Below, one piece after another: positions 56,500-63,415 of a DNA stretch of 64,000 nucleotides. The position numbers were made by a program, and so were the translations under genes. Source of the DNA: Pandoraea fibrosis (GTDB lineage: Bacteria; Pseudomonadota; Gammaproteobacteria; Burkholderiales; Burkholderiaceae); the NCBI RefSeq assembly GCF_000807775.2, contig NZ_CP047385.1, positions 496,001-560,000 of the forward strand, given 5' to 3'. How positions within the stretch are numbered: the first letter of the stretch is position 1; the number at the start of each line of letters is the position of its first letter. Under the pieces are notes generated by a model that worked only from the letters and a program-made list of their open reading frames with translations, did not search any database and was not told the origin of the DNA.

Positions 56500-57454
56500 C
56501 CCAAATCCGTCGAACGGTGAGAGGCGCCCGCTTGGCAGCGGAAGCGCGCCCGATCATGGGCAACGGCCGTGGCAGGACGTTGCGGTCGTCACTCGCCGTG
56601 CGGCGGAGACACCGTTCCCGCCATTGTTACCGGATCAGTTGTTCTTCAACGTGGCACTGATGCCCTATGCCACGCACCCGCTGGTTTGTGCGCTTGGACA
56701 GGCAGCCCGGCAGCAATTGAGCGCGTTACGGTTAGCGGACTACCTGAACAAGACGGAGCGCGTGGAATTGCACATCGTCAATCGGGCCGTCGAAGCGATA
56801 CTCAATATGCCGGGTATCGCCTCGGTCAGCCGCGACGATCTGTTGGCGATCTACACGGACGAGGGTTTTCACACGTGGATGATGGAACGCTTCCGCAGGC
56901 GTCTGCTGTGCCATACGGGGTATTCGCTGACGCAAGGTGCGTCATTGAGCGTTGCGCGCGTGCTTGCATTGTGCGAGACGGTGCCGGCGACACATCGGGA
57001 GATGGCCATCGTGGCAGCAGCGTCGGTGACCGAGACGCTCATTACCGGCACGCTGCGTCGGGCGGGCGCCTGCGACGACGTGTATCCACCCGTGCGCGAA
57101 CTGCTGGCCGATCATGCCGCGGACGAGATGCGACATCAGGCGGCATTTGTCCGATTTGTGAGCGAGTGGGTGCCGTTGCTGTCGCCCGGTGAACGTGCGT
57201 CGCTCAATGCCCTCCTGCCCGATCTCATGACGGCGTTTCTTGCCCCCGAATTGCCCGTGTGGCGAGACCACTTGTGCTTGATCGGGCTCGATGAAGCCGA
57301 CGCCGACCTTGTGATCCGGGAGAGTATCGATCCGCTGCAAGTGGGTGTGCAGATGATGGAGGCGGCACTTGTGCCACGACGTCTGTTCGAGCGATTGGGC
57401 ATGACATGTGCCGAACGCTTCGCGCAGCAGGCGAGCCGCTGGCGTCCTCCCTGA
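56492..57454 (+). CDS. AurF-type diiron N-oxygenase
   Basis: A 320-residue helical protein with the complete diiron ligand set of AurF-like N-oxygenases: E89 (in NKTERVELHIVN), E124 and H127 (DEGFH), E181 (SVTETLITG), and H208, E212, H215 (DHAADEMRH). Spacings agree with AurF (E-x34-E-x2-H and H-x3-E-x2-H). AurF family members oxidise amines to hydroxylamines, nitroso or nitro groups. The ATG at 56492 lies inside the end of the PurA-like gene (eight-base overlap). The flavin reductase at the operon end may supply electrons. Confidence 0.85.
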   Translation: MSDPNPSNGERRPLGSGSAPDHGQRPWQDVAVVTRRAAETPFPPLLPDQLFFNVALMPYATHPLVCALGQAARQQLSALRLADYLNKTERVELHIVNRAVEAILNMPGIASVSRDDLLAIYTDEGFHTWMMERFRRRLLCHTGYSLTQGASLSVARVLALCETVPATHREMAIVAAASVTETLITGTLRRAGACDDVYPPVRELLADHAADEMRHQAAFVRFVSEWVPLLSPGERASLNALLPDLMTAFLAPELPVWRDHLCLIGLDEADADLVIRESIDPLQVGVQMMEAALVPRRLFERLGMTCAERFAQQASRWRPP

Positions 57455-57575
57455 GTGTGCGTCGCCCATCGTGCGCCGAGGGCGACGGCAGGTGTGCATG
57501 CCGGCAAATCTCAAGCGCGACAGACGGCGTGGTGCTGTCTGCGAACCATCATTGAGAAACGACCAGGAGAGATGT

Positions 57576-58622
57576 GTGACTTGTCCCTGGCTAGCCCCCG
57601 ATCTGACCATGAGTGCAGCGGACTATCGTGCCCTGCTCGACGCGGCCCTGTCGTTCAAGCGCCGATATCCGCAACACACGGAAGGGGCGTTGCGCGGTCG
57701 AACGATCTACTTCCTCTTCTATAACGCCTCACTGCGCACGCGCAGCAGCTTCCAAACCGGACTGTCGAGAATGGGCGGGCACGCCATTGTGCTCGATCCT
57801 CAGCACGGGATTTATACGCCCGCATTGCCGGAGGCAGAGATTCCCTATTCGACGGAGCGTGTCGCCGACGTGGCGAGGGTGCTCTCGTCCTATGGCGACG
57901 CGATTGCGATTCGCATGTACGGCGAGCCGGCCGGTTGGGTGTACGGCGCCGCGCATCGCCATCTCGAGGCGTTTTCGCAATGGAGCCAGGTGCCGGTGAT
58001 CAACATGGAGTGCGATCGCTTTCACCCGTGTCAGGCGCTCGCCGACGTGATGACAATGCGTGAGCGACTCGGAGGCCTCACCGGGCGTCGGCTATGCATC
58101 AGTTGGGCCTATTCCGGAAGTTGGCACAAGCCCGTGGCAGTGCCGCAAAGTCTGCTGCTCGCGGCCGTGAAGACGGGGATGGACGTCACGCTCGCGCATC
58201 CGGCGTCGTTGGGTCTCGATCCGCAGGTCATGCAAGCCGCCACGCAGTTTGCCGAGCAGACGGGCGCACGTATCCGCGTGACGCACGATTTGCGCGATGG
58301 TGTGACCGATGCGCACGCCGTCTATGCCAAGTCGTGGTGCAGTCTTGGGCTCTTGCCGACGCGGCACGGCGACGCGGTCGACGAGATGGCCATGCGGGAG
58401 ACTTTTGAGCGCCATCGGGATTGGCGCGTCGACGCCGACGTGATGCGTCTTGCCGCGCCGGACGCCGGGTATTTGCATTGCCTGCCCGCAGACCGGGGGC
58501 AGGAGGTGACGGACGATGTCATCGATGGTCCGTCGTCGTGGGTCTTTCAGCAAGCCGCCAACCGGCTTCATGCGCAGAACGCCGTGATGGCACATTTGCT
58601 GAACCCGGGGTGCCTCGCGTGA
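57576..58622 (+). CDS. Carbamoyltransferase of the N-acetylornithine type
   Basis: A 348-residue member of the aspartate/ornithine carbamoyltransferase family. The carbamoyl-phosphate loop is S-x-RTR at residues 52-56 (NASLRTRSSF). The second half, PVINMECDRFHPCQALADVMTMRE, LCISWAYSGSWHKPVAVPQSLLLAA, YAKSWCSL and LHCLPADRGQEVTDDVIDGPSS, is closest to N-acetylornithine carbamoyltransferases. In this cluster the acceptor is more likely an L-Dap derivative, giving a ureido group. The GTG at 57576 follows CCAGGAGAG. A 121-base gap separates it from the AurF-like gene. Confidence 0.83.
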   Translation: MTCPWLAPDLTMSAADYRALLDAALSFKRRYPQHTEGALRGRTIYFLFYNASLRTRSSFQTGLSRMGGHAIVLDPQHGIYTPALPEAEIPYSTERVADVARVLSSYGDAIAIRMYGEPAGWVYGAAHRHLEAFSQWSQVPVINMECDRFHPCQALADVMTMRERLGGLTGRRLCISWAYSGSWHKPVAVPQSLLLAAVKTGMDVTLAHPASLGLDPQVMQAATQFAEQTGARIRVTHDLRDGVTDAHAVYAKSWCSLGLLPTRHGDAVDEMAMRETFERHRDWRVDADVMRLAAPDAGYLHCLPADRGQEVTDDVIDGPSSWVFQQAANRLHAQNAVMAHLLNPGCLA

Positions 58623-59881
58623 CGTCGTGCTTCTCGTATCGCTATGCGTGTGTGAGATGCGCGACACCGCAGTCCTGGGGCGCAATTCGGTACCGATGCC
58701 ATGTGTGCGGACAGAATTTGGGCATCCAACGCAAACCGAAGGGGGCGGTGCCGACAGCGGGCGACATCGTGAGCATGTTTCGCGGACGAGGCATGTGGCG
58801 ATACCGTGCGCTCCTGCCCGTCGAGGCTCGCTGGGGGAGTCGACTGGTCGTCGGCGACACGCCGATGATCGATTGTGGCGACGATGGCGGAGTGAATCTC
58901 TGGGTGAAGGACGAGGCGCGCAATCCCAGCGGGTCGCTCAAGGATCGCGCCACCGAAGTGGTGCTGGCCGTCGCGAAGCGGGCCGGATGCTTGAATACGG
59001 TGGCGGCATCAACAGGCAATGCCGGTGCATCGTTGGCGTGTATTGCGGCCTCGCAAGGCATGGCGGCGACCGTTGTAGTCCCGGCCAGCACGCCGTTTGT
59101 CAAACTTGCCCAGATTCGTGCTTATGGCGCCAGGGTTTGCGAGGTCGACGGCACTTACGACGACGCGTTCGAGATCGCCGAGCGCATGGCCGATGAGGCC
59201 GGTGTGTGCTGCCGCAATACGGGGATCAACCCCTTCACGCGCGAAGGCAAGAAGACGTGCGCGTTCGAAATGGCCGAGGCGTTCGATTGGCGTGTGCCGG
59301 ATTGGGTGGTGGTGCCAACGGGAGACGGCAACATTCTCTCCGGGATTGCGGCGGGATTCCTCGATCTGTACGCGTTGGGGATCACGTCAGCGGTGCCACG
59401 GCTACTCGCCGCGCAGGCGGATAGTTCAAACAGCATCACGCGGGACTGGCAAGCGGACGACGAAGGGACGGCTCTGCCGCAGTCGCCCACACTTGTCAGC
59501 CCCGAGACCGTGGCCGACAGCTTGTCGGTGAGCCGTCCACGCGATCATTTCGCGGCGCTTCACGCGTTGCGCGCCACGCGCGGTGTTTGCGTCGCGCTCG
59601 ATGACGCGCGCATTCTCGCCGCGTCGCAAACGCTGGCGCAGCGCTTCGGCTTGTGGTTCGAGCCATCGACGGCCGCCGGGTATGCCGCATTGCATGCGTG
59701 TCTTGCCACCGGCCAGATTCAGCCCGGGGCGCGAGTCGTGTTGCTGGGTACGGGCACAGGGCTGAAAGCCCCACACGACTTTGACCGCGTGACACCGGGA
59801 CACTTGCCGGATGAGGCGGGCGTCATGCCTCGTGGTATTCCCGAAGATCGCCGTTATTTCCGTGAGGAGGGACAGGCGTGA
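58619..59881 (+). CDS. Threonine-synthase-like PLP enzyme with zinc ribbon
   Basis: A 420-residue fold-type II PLP enzyme. The N terminus has a zinc ribbon with C11-x2-C14 and C27-x2-C30 (CVRC...CHVC), found in one class of threonine synthases. K108 in NPSGSLKDRAT binds PLP, the substrate loop is ASTGNAGASLA, and the phosphate loop is PTGDGNILSG. Threonine synthase acts on O-phosphohomoserine by gamma-elimination and water addition; here it may perform a related replacement on another phosphorylated or activated amino acid. A GTG start overlaps the carbamoyltransferase stop (GTGA). Confidence 0.83.
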   Translation: MTSCFSYRYACVRCATPQSWGAIRYRCHVCGQNLGIQRKPKGAVPTAGDIVSMFRGRGMWRYRALLPVEARWGSRLVVGDTPMIDCGDDGGVNLWVKDEARNPSGSLKDRATEVVLAVAKRAGCLNTVAASTGNAGASLACIAASQGMAATVVVPASTPFVKLAQIRAYGARVCEVDGTYDDAFEIAERMADEAGVCCRNTGINPFTREGKKTCAFEMAEAFDWRVPDWVVVPTGDGNILSGIAAGFLDLYALGITSAVPRLLAAQADSSNSITRDWQADDEGTALPQSPTLVSPETVADSLSVSRPRDHFAALHALRATRGVCVALDDARILAASQTLAQRFGLWFEPSTAAGYAALHACLATGQIQPGARVVLLGTGTGLKAPHDFDRVTPGHLPDEAGVMPRGIPEDRRYFREEGQA

Positions 59882-60834
59882 CGCGGCAACGCATCATCGT
59901 GCTTGGCGCTGGGGTCAGCGGACTGACGACCGCCACGACGATGGCAATGGCCGGATGCGACGTCACCATCCGCGCGGCGGAAGGACCTGCGCAGACGACG
60001 TCGGCCCTCGCCGCTGCCATCTGGCATCCGTTCTATCAGGCGCCTGACTTCGTTTATCTCGAACGCGCCCGGCAGACTTACACGACGATGCATCGCTTGT
60101 CTGCCGACACGTCGTCGGGCGTTCTCATGCGAACGCTCACCGAGTACTTTCAACAGGACGCCGGAATGCCTTGGTGGGCGGAGTGCGCGAGCGACCTCAA
60201 GAGACTGCCGGACGCGGAGGTTCCGTCGCGCTTTGCCTGTGCGTATCGCATGTCTGTTCCCGTCGCCGACACGGCAGCTTACCTTCGCTATCTGATGCAT
60301 ATGTTCTTTGAGCTTGGCGGACAGTTCTTGCCGCAACGTATCGATGATCCGGCCTCACTCCTCGACGATGCCGACTACGTGGTGAATTGCTGCGGTTACG
60401 GCAGCCGGCAGTTCGGCGACGGCGAGTTGTCGTTGTCGCGGGCGATCGTGTTGCGTGCCCGGCGCGCCGCTGCTGTACGGGGCTGCTTCATCGATGACGC
60501 TGATCCGGCAGCGCCCACTTACATCGTGGAGCGAAGCCACGACATCGTCCTCGGCGGCACCGCCGACCCGGAACTGACATCGACCGTCATTGGGGTGCGA
60601 CAAATCGAGGACATCGTGCGCCGTTGCACGCAACTCTGCGAAGGGGTGGCTGCGTTGCACGTGATCGATGCTCGCACCGGATTTCGGCCAATGCGTCGTG
60701 TCGCCCGCGTCGCATGCGACGAGCGGCACTCTCGGCTGATTCATAACTACGGTCACGGTGGCGGGGGTTTCACGCTGTCATGGGGCTGCGCCAACGACGT
60801 GTTGCGTCTGGCGGGCATGACACCGGCCAATTAA
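59878..60834 (+). CDS. D-amino-acid-oxidase-like FAD enzyme
   Basis: A 318-residue flavoprotein. The FAD site is IIVLGAGVSGLTTATTMAMAG, followed by TTSALAAAIWHPFY, and the C terminus has the family signature GFRPMRRVARVACDE plus LIHNYGHGGGGFTLSWGCA. The family oxidises D-amino acids or related secondary amines to imines with release of peroxide. A GTG start follows GAGGAGGGA and overlaps the previous stop (GTGA). It may act late on a pathway amine. Confidence 0.83.
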   Translation: MTRQRIIVLGAGVSGLTTATTMAMAGCDVTIRAAEGPAQTTSALAAAIWHPFYQAPDFVYLERARQTYTTMHRLSADTSSGVLMRTLTEYFQQDAGMPWWAECASDLKRLPDAEVPSRFACAYRMSVPVADTAAYLRYLMHMFFELGGQFLPQRIDDPASLLDDADYVVNCCGYGSRQFGDGELSLSRAIVLRARRAAAVRGCFIDDADPAAPTYIVERSHDIVLGGTADPELTSTVIGVRQIEDIVRRCTQLCEGVAALHVIDARTGFRPMRRVARVACDERHSRLIHNYGHGGGGFTLSWGCANDVLRLAGMTPAN

Positions 60835-60887
60835 CGTGTGGCGTGCCGGCAGCACGACTGCCGGGCATCGCCCCTCTGGGATGCGAT

Positions 60888-61532
60888 ATGGAACTGGACC
60901 CGGCAACGCTCGACGAAGCCAGCATCTACAACTTCATGATGAGTACGATCCTGCCGCGTCCCATCGCGTGGGTAAGTACGGTGGATGAGGACGGCCGTCC
61001 GAATCTCGCACCGTATGCGTACTTCATGGGGGTGTGTTGTGTGCCGATGACGGTATTGTTCTGCCCCGTCGTGCCGCCCGCGCCGAAGCAAAAGAAGGAC
61101 ACGTTGCGCAACGTCGAAGCGGTCCCCGAATTCGTCGTGAACGTGGCGAGCGTGTCGTGTATCGACGCTGTGAATCTCTCGGCAGCGCCGCTGCCCGCCG
61201 GCGAGTCGGAGTTCGACCTGACGGGCGTGACACCGGTGCCGTCATCGCGCGTGCGGCCGCCGCGTGTGCTCGAGGCCGCTGTGGCTTACGAGTGCCGGGT
61301 ACGCGACATCATCGAGATTAGTGCTGCGCCGGGGGGCGGATGGGTCGTGCTTGGCACGGTGCTCGCGGCACATGTCGACGACGCATTGCTCGACCCCGTC
61401 ACGCATCAGGTGGATTTGCAGGGGCTGAGGCCGGTTGGGCGTTTGGGGGGAGGGGCGTTTGTGAATGCCGCGAGCGATACCTTCACGTTGACGCGTTACA
61501 AGACGCTCGCAGATCTGGCCGCGCGCAAGTGA
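60888..61532 (+). CDS. FMN-binding flavin reductase-like protein
   Basis: A 214-residue protein of the flavin reductase-like, FMN-binding family: ASIYNFMMSTILPRPIAWVSTVDEDGRPNLAPYAYFMGVCCVPMTVLFC and KDTLRNVEAVPEFVVNVAS are characteristic. The ATG at 60888 is the first start after the previous stop. It may reduce flavin for the DAO-like or AurF-type enzyme, or act as an oxygenase component. The last 50 bases overlap the convergent luxR gene. Confidence 0.85.
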   Translation: MELDPATLDEASIYNFMMSTILPRPIAWVSTVDEDGRPNLAPYAYFMGVCCVPMTVLFCPVVPPAPKQKKDTLRNVEAVPEFVVNVASVSCIDAVNLSAAPLPAGESEFDLTGVTPVPSSRVRPPRVLEAAVAYECRVRDIIEISAAPGGGWVVLGTVLAAHVDDALLDPVTHQVDLQGLRPVGRLGGGAFVNAASDTFTLTRYKTLADLAARK

Positions 61533-62310
61533 CGACGTGCGGACCCGCCGAGGCGAAGTCGTCGAGCAACCCGTAATCGCTGGCGAGCTTCGCCGCGCGG
61601 TGACGGCTCGATACGTCGAACTTGCGCATGACGCTGCGCAAATGGAAGACGACGCCATGTTCGGAGATGGTGAGGATGCGACCGATCTCCCACGAGGTCT
61701 TGCCACGCGCGACCCAGCGCAGGCACTCGCGCTCGCGTGGCGTCAATACGGGGGCATCGTGACGCACGGCGTCGCGCTGCACGATGCGCCAAACGACCTC
61801 GTGCACATGCATGGCCAGCACCGCGCCGCCATGCTGTATCCACGCGTGTGCGCCGGGCGCGCGCGGGTGTCGGGGCGGATGACGTGGCGACGACAGACTC
61901 AAGGTCCCTGACGCGCCAGACGGCGTGAACACCGGATACGTGATGCCGGAGCGCAATCCTGCGGCGCGCTGGTCGCGAAGCAGTTGCCGGGCTTCGGGGG
62001 ACGCGTACAACGACGGTATCCATTCAACGGGCGTGAGTCGCTGGCATGCGAGCGAGAGCACGGGGTCGATGCTCGCGTAATGTTGCGCGTCGTAACGTTT
62101 CTGCCATGCCTCGGGAAAATTGCCGAGTTGCGGCGTCGCGAGCTTTCCGCCCGGCAACGGGAAATGCCCTCGATAGTTGAAATAGCGCTGCCTGAGAGCG
62201 ACGCACAACGACTGCAACAGAGTGCGCAAGGCATCGAAGTCGGTGACGGAGTGCAAGGCGCTCAGACCGTCGGCAAACGAGCGGGGAGTGACGCAACGCG
62301 TGGCACGCAT
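61483..62310 (-). CDS. LuxR-family AHL-responsive regulator (solo)
   Basis: A 275-residue LuxR-type protein. The N-terminal autoinducer domain keeps the conserved pocket: W-x3-Y (WQKRY), D-P 13 residues later (SIDP), W 28 residues after the first W (PVEW) and the later Gly (GLRSG). The C-terminal HTH is VLTPRERECLRWVARGKTSWEIGRILTISEHGVVFHLRSVMRKF. No luxI is seen in the window, so it is a solo here. It is convergent with the biosynthetic operon and the likely activator of the lux-box-like promoter at its head. The ATG at 62310 was chosen as the first residue before conserved sequence; its ribosome site is weak. Confidence 0.88.
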   Translation of the reverse strand: MRATRCVTPRSFADGLSALHSVTDFDALRTLLQSLCVALRQRYFNYRGHFPLPGGKLATPQLGNFPEAWQKRYDAQHYASIDPVLSLACQRLTPVEWIPSLYASPEARQLLRDQRAAGLRSGITYPVFTPSGASGTLSLSSPRHPPRHPRAPGAHAWIQHGGAVLAMHVHEVVWRIVQRDAVRHDAPVLTPRERECLRWVARGKTSWEIGRILTISEHGVVFHLRSVMRKFDVSSRHRAAKLASDYGLLDDFASAGPHVVTCARPDLRASCNAST

Positions 62311-62760
62311 GACATATCGATGTAGGGAACATGTTTCGCTTGTAGCATGCGTGATATCGACGCGCGCACCGACGCTCGCCGAGGGGACGCGCGCAGGGGA
62401 TGAGAAGGTCCTTCGCAACGTCGTCGTAGCGCGTGGTCGCCGGGCGCGACATAACGTCGCATGCGACATCCCGCACAGCGTCTAGTGTTGATGGATATCG
62501 GACGAATCCCGCATCGCAGCGAAGGTGGCGTGGGGTGTGGCGCGCCGTGCGATTCGAGGCAGGCGCGTTTGACGATGGGAAGCTTCGTTCCCCGAGGCAG
62601 GGGTTTCGGGTATTCAGGACACCGCAACGAGTCGTGTCTTGTTGCGATGTGTCAAACCGGCGACGCATAGGGAGTATCCCGTAGACGCGCGCCTGTGGAG
62701 ATTTCCGGCTAGGGGAATAACCGGATTTCCCTTTTGCATCAATGAGTTCAGGAGGATGCT
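62311..62760. other. Gap upstream of luxR, no gene seen
   Basis: About 450 bases with no convincing protein gene on either strand. Open frames here lack ribosome sites and family motifs. It should contain the luxR promoter on the minus strand. Confidence 0.5.
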
Positions 62761-62817
62761 ATGACGCGTCAAATACTCGGTATCAATGTTGTCGCTTCGA
62801 GAATGCGCGTTCTATAA
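62761..62817 (+). CDS. Possible 18-residue leader peptide or remnant
   Basis: ATG at 62761 is preceded by a strong ribosome site, TCAGGAGGATGCT, and reads MTRQILGINVVASRMRVL before TAA. The stop overlaps a TATAAT box. It may be a short leader, an orphan fragment of a lost gene, or chance. Confidence 0.3.
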   Translation: MTRQILGINVVASRMRVL

Positions 62818-62818
62818 T
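62789..62818 (+). promoter_or_regulatory. Promoter for the DUF2244-cox genes
   Basis: TTGTCG (62789-62794), 18 bases, TATAAT (62813-62818), about 80 bases before the DUF2244 gene. Confidence 0.5.
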
Positions 62819-62900
62819 GCGGCAGTTTGTCGCGGCCCGGACGCAACTGGTTCCCGGCCGTCGGACATGAAAGACCCAAAATGCCCCACGGGTGACGGCG

Positions 62901-63374
62901 ATGCTCGCAGCCTCTTCCTCCGACGTCGGATCGGTGACGAAGGAATGGACGCACAAGCGCAACTGCGCGATATCGCCGCGCCAGTTTGTCCTGTTCTACC
63001 TGTCGTTGGCCGCCGTGTCACTGGGTGTTGCCTTGATTGCGGCGTGGCGCGGTGGGTGGTTGGTCTTGCCGTTCACAGGCCTGGACTTGCTCGTGGTGGG
63101 CGTTGCGTTCGTCATTCATGCCCGGCATGCCACAGATTACGAGGTCATTCGGTTGTCGCCCGTGAGCCTTGTGGTCGAGCAACGTTCAGCACAGAGGTTG
63201 ACGCAGTACGAGTTCAATCCCCGCTGGGTACGCATCGACATCGAAACGCCGCCACGCACGCGCATTGTCTTGCGCTCGGGTAGCCGCTCGGTCACCGTCG
63301 GTGCCTATCTTGCGCCGCATCGCCGCGAAACGTTTGCGCGCGAGCTGCGCCGTTGTCTTGCCCAAGAGGCCTGA
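62901..63374 (+). CDS. DUF2244 membrane protein
   Basis: A 157-residue protein with two hydrophobic segments (FVLFYLSLAAVSLGVALIAAW and LVLPFTGLDLLVVGVAFVIHA) and a C-terminal soluble part (YEVIRLSPVSLVVEQRSAQRLTQYEFNPRWVRIDIE). This is the DUF2244 family, often encoded just before cytochrome c oxidase subunits. Its function is unknown. I chose the ATG at 62901; a GTG at 62892 is also possible. Confidence 0.8.
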   Translation: MLAASSSDVGSVTKEWTHKRNCAISPRQFVLFYLSLAAVSLGVALIAAWRGGWLVLPFTGLDLLVVGVAFVIHARHATDYEVIRLSPVSLVVEQRSAQRLTQYEFNPRWVRIDIETPPRTRIVLRSGSRSVTVGAYLAPHRRETFARELRRCLAQEA

Positions 63375-63415
63375 GAGATGGAGACGATCTCGGGCGACCG
63401 CCAGGGAGGATTTGG

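Noticed and set aside
52899..61532. Siderophore (staphyloferrin B-like) interpretation of the SbnA/SbnB pair
   Set aside because: There are no NIS synthetases, decarboxylase, NRPS or receptor genes; the other six genes do not fit a siderophore pathway.
52899..61532. Direct equivalence to a known alanosine cluster
   Set aside because: No carrier protein or adenylation enzyme is visible, and the carbamoyltransferase and threonine-synthase-like genes are unexplained; only the L-Dap and adenylosuccinate-synthetase links remain as a hint.
62024..62668. Open frames upstream of and overlapping luxR
   Set aside because: They are Arg/Pro/Cys-rich shadow translations of GC-rich DNA without family motifs or ribosome sites.
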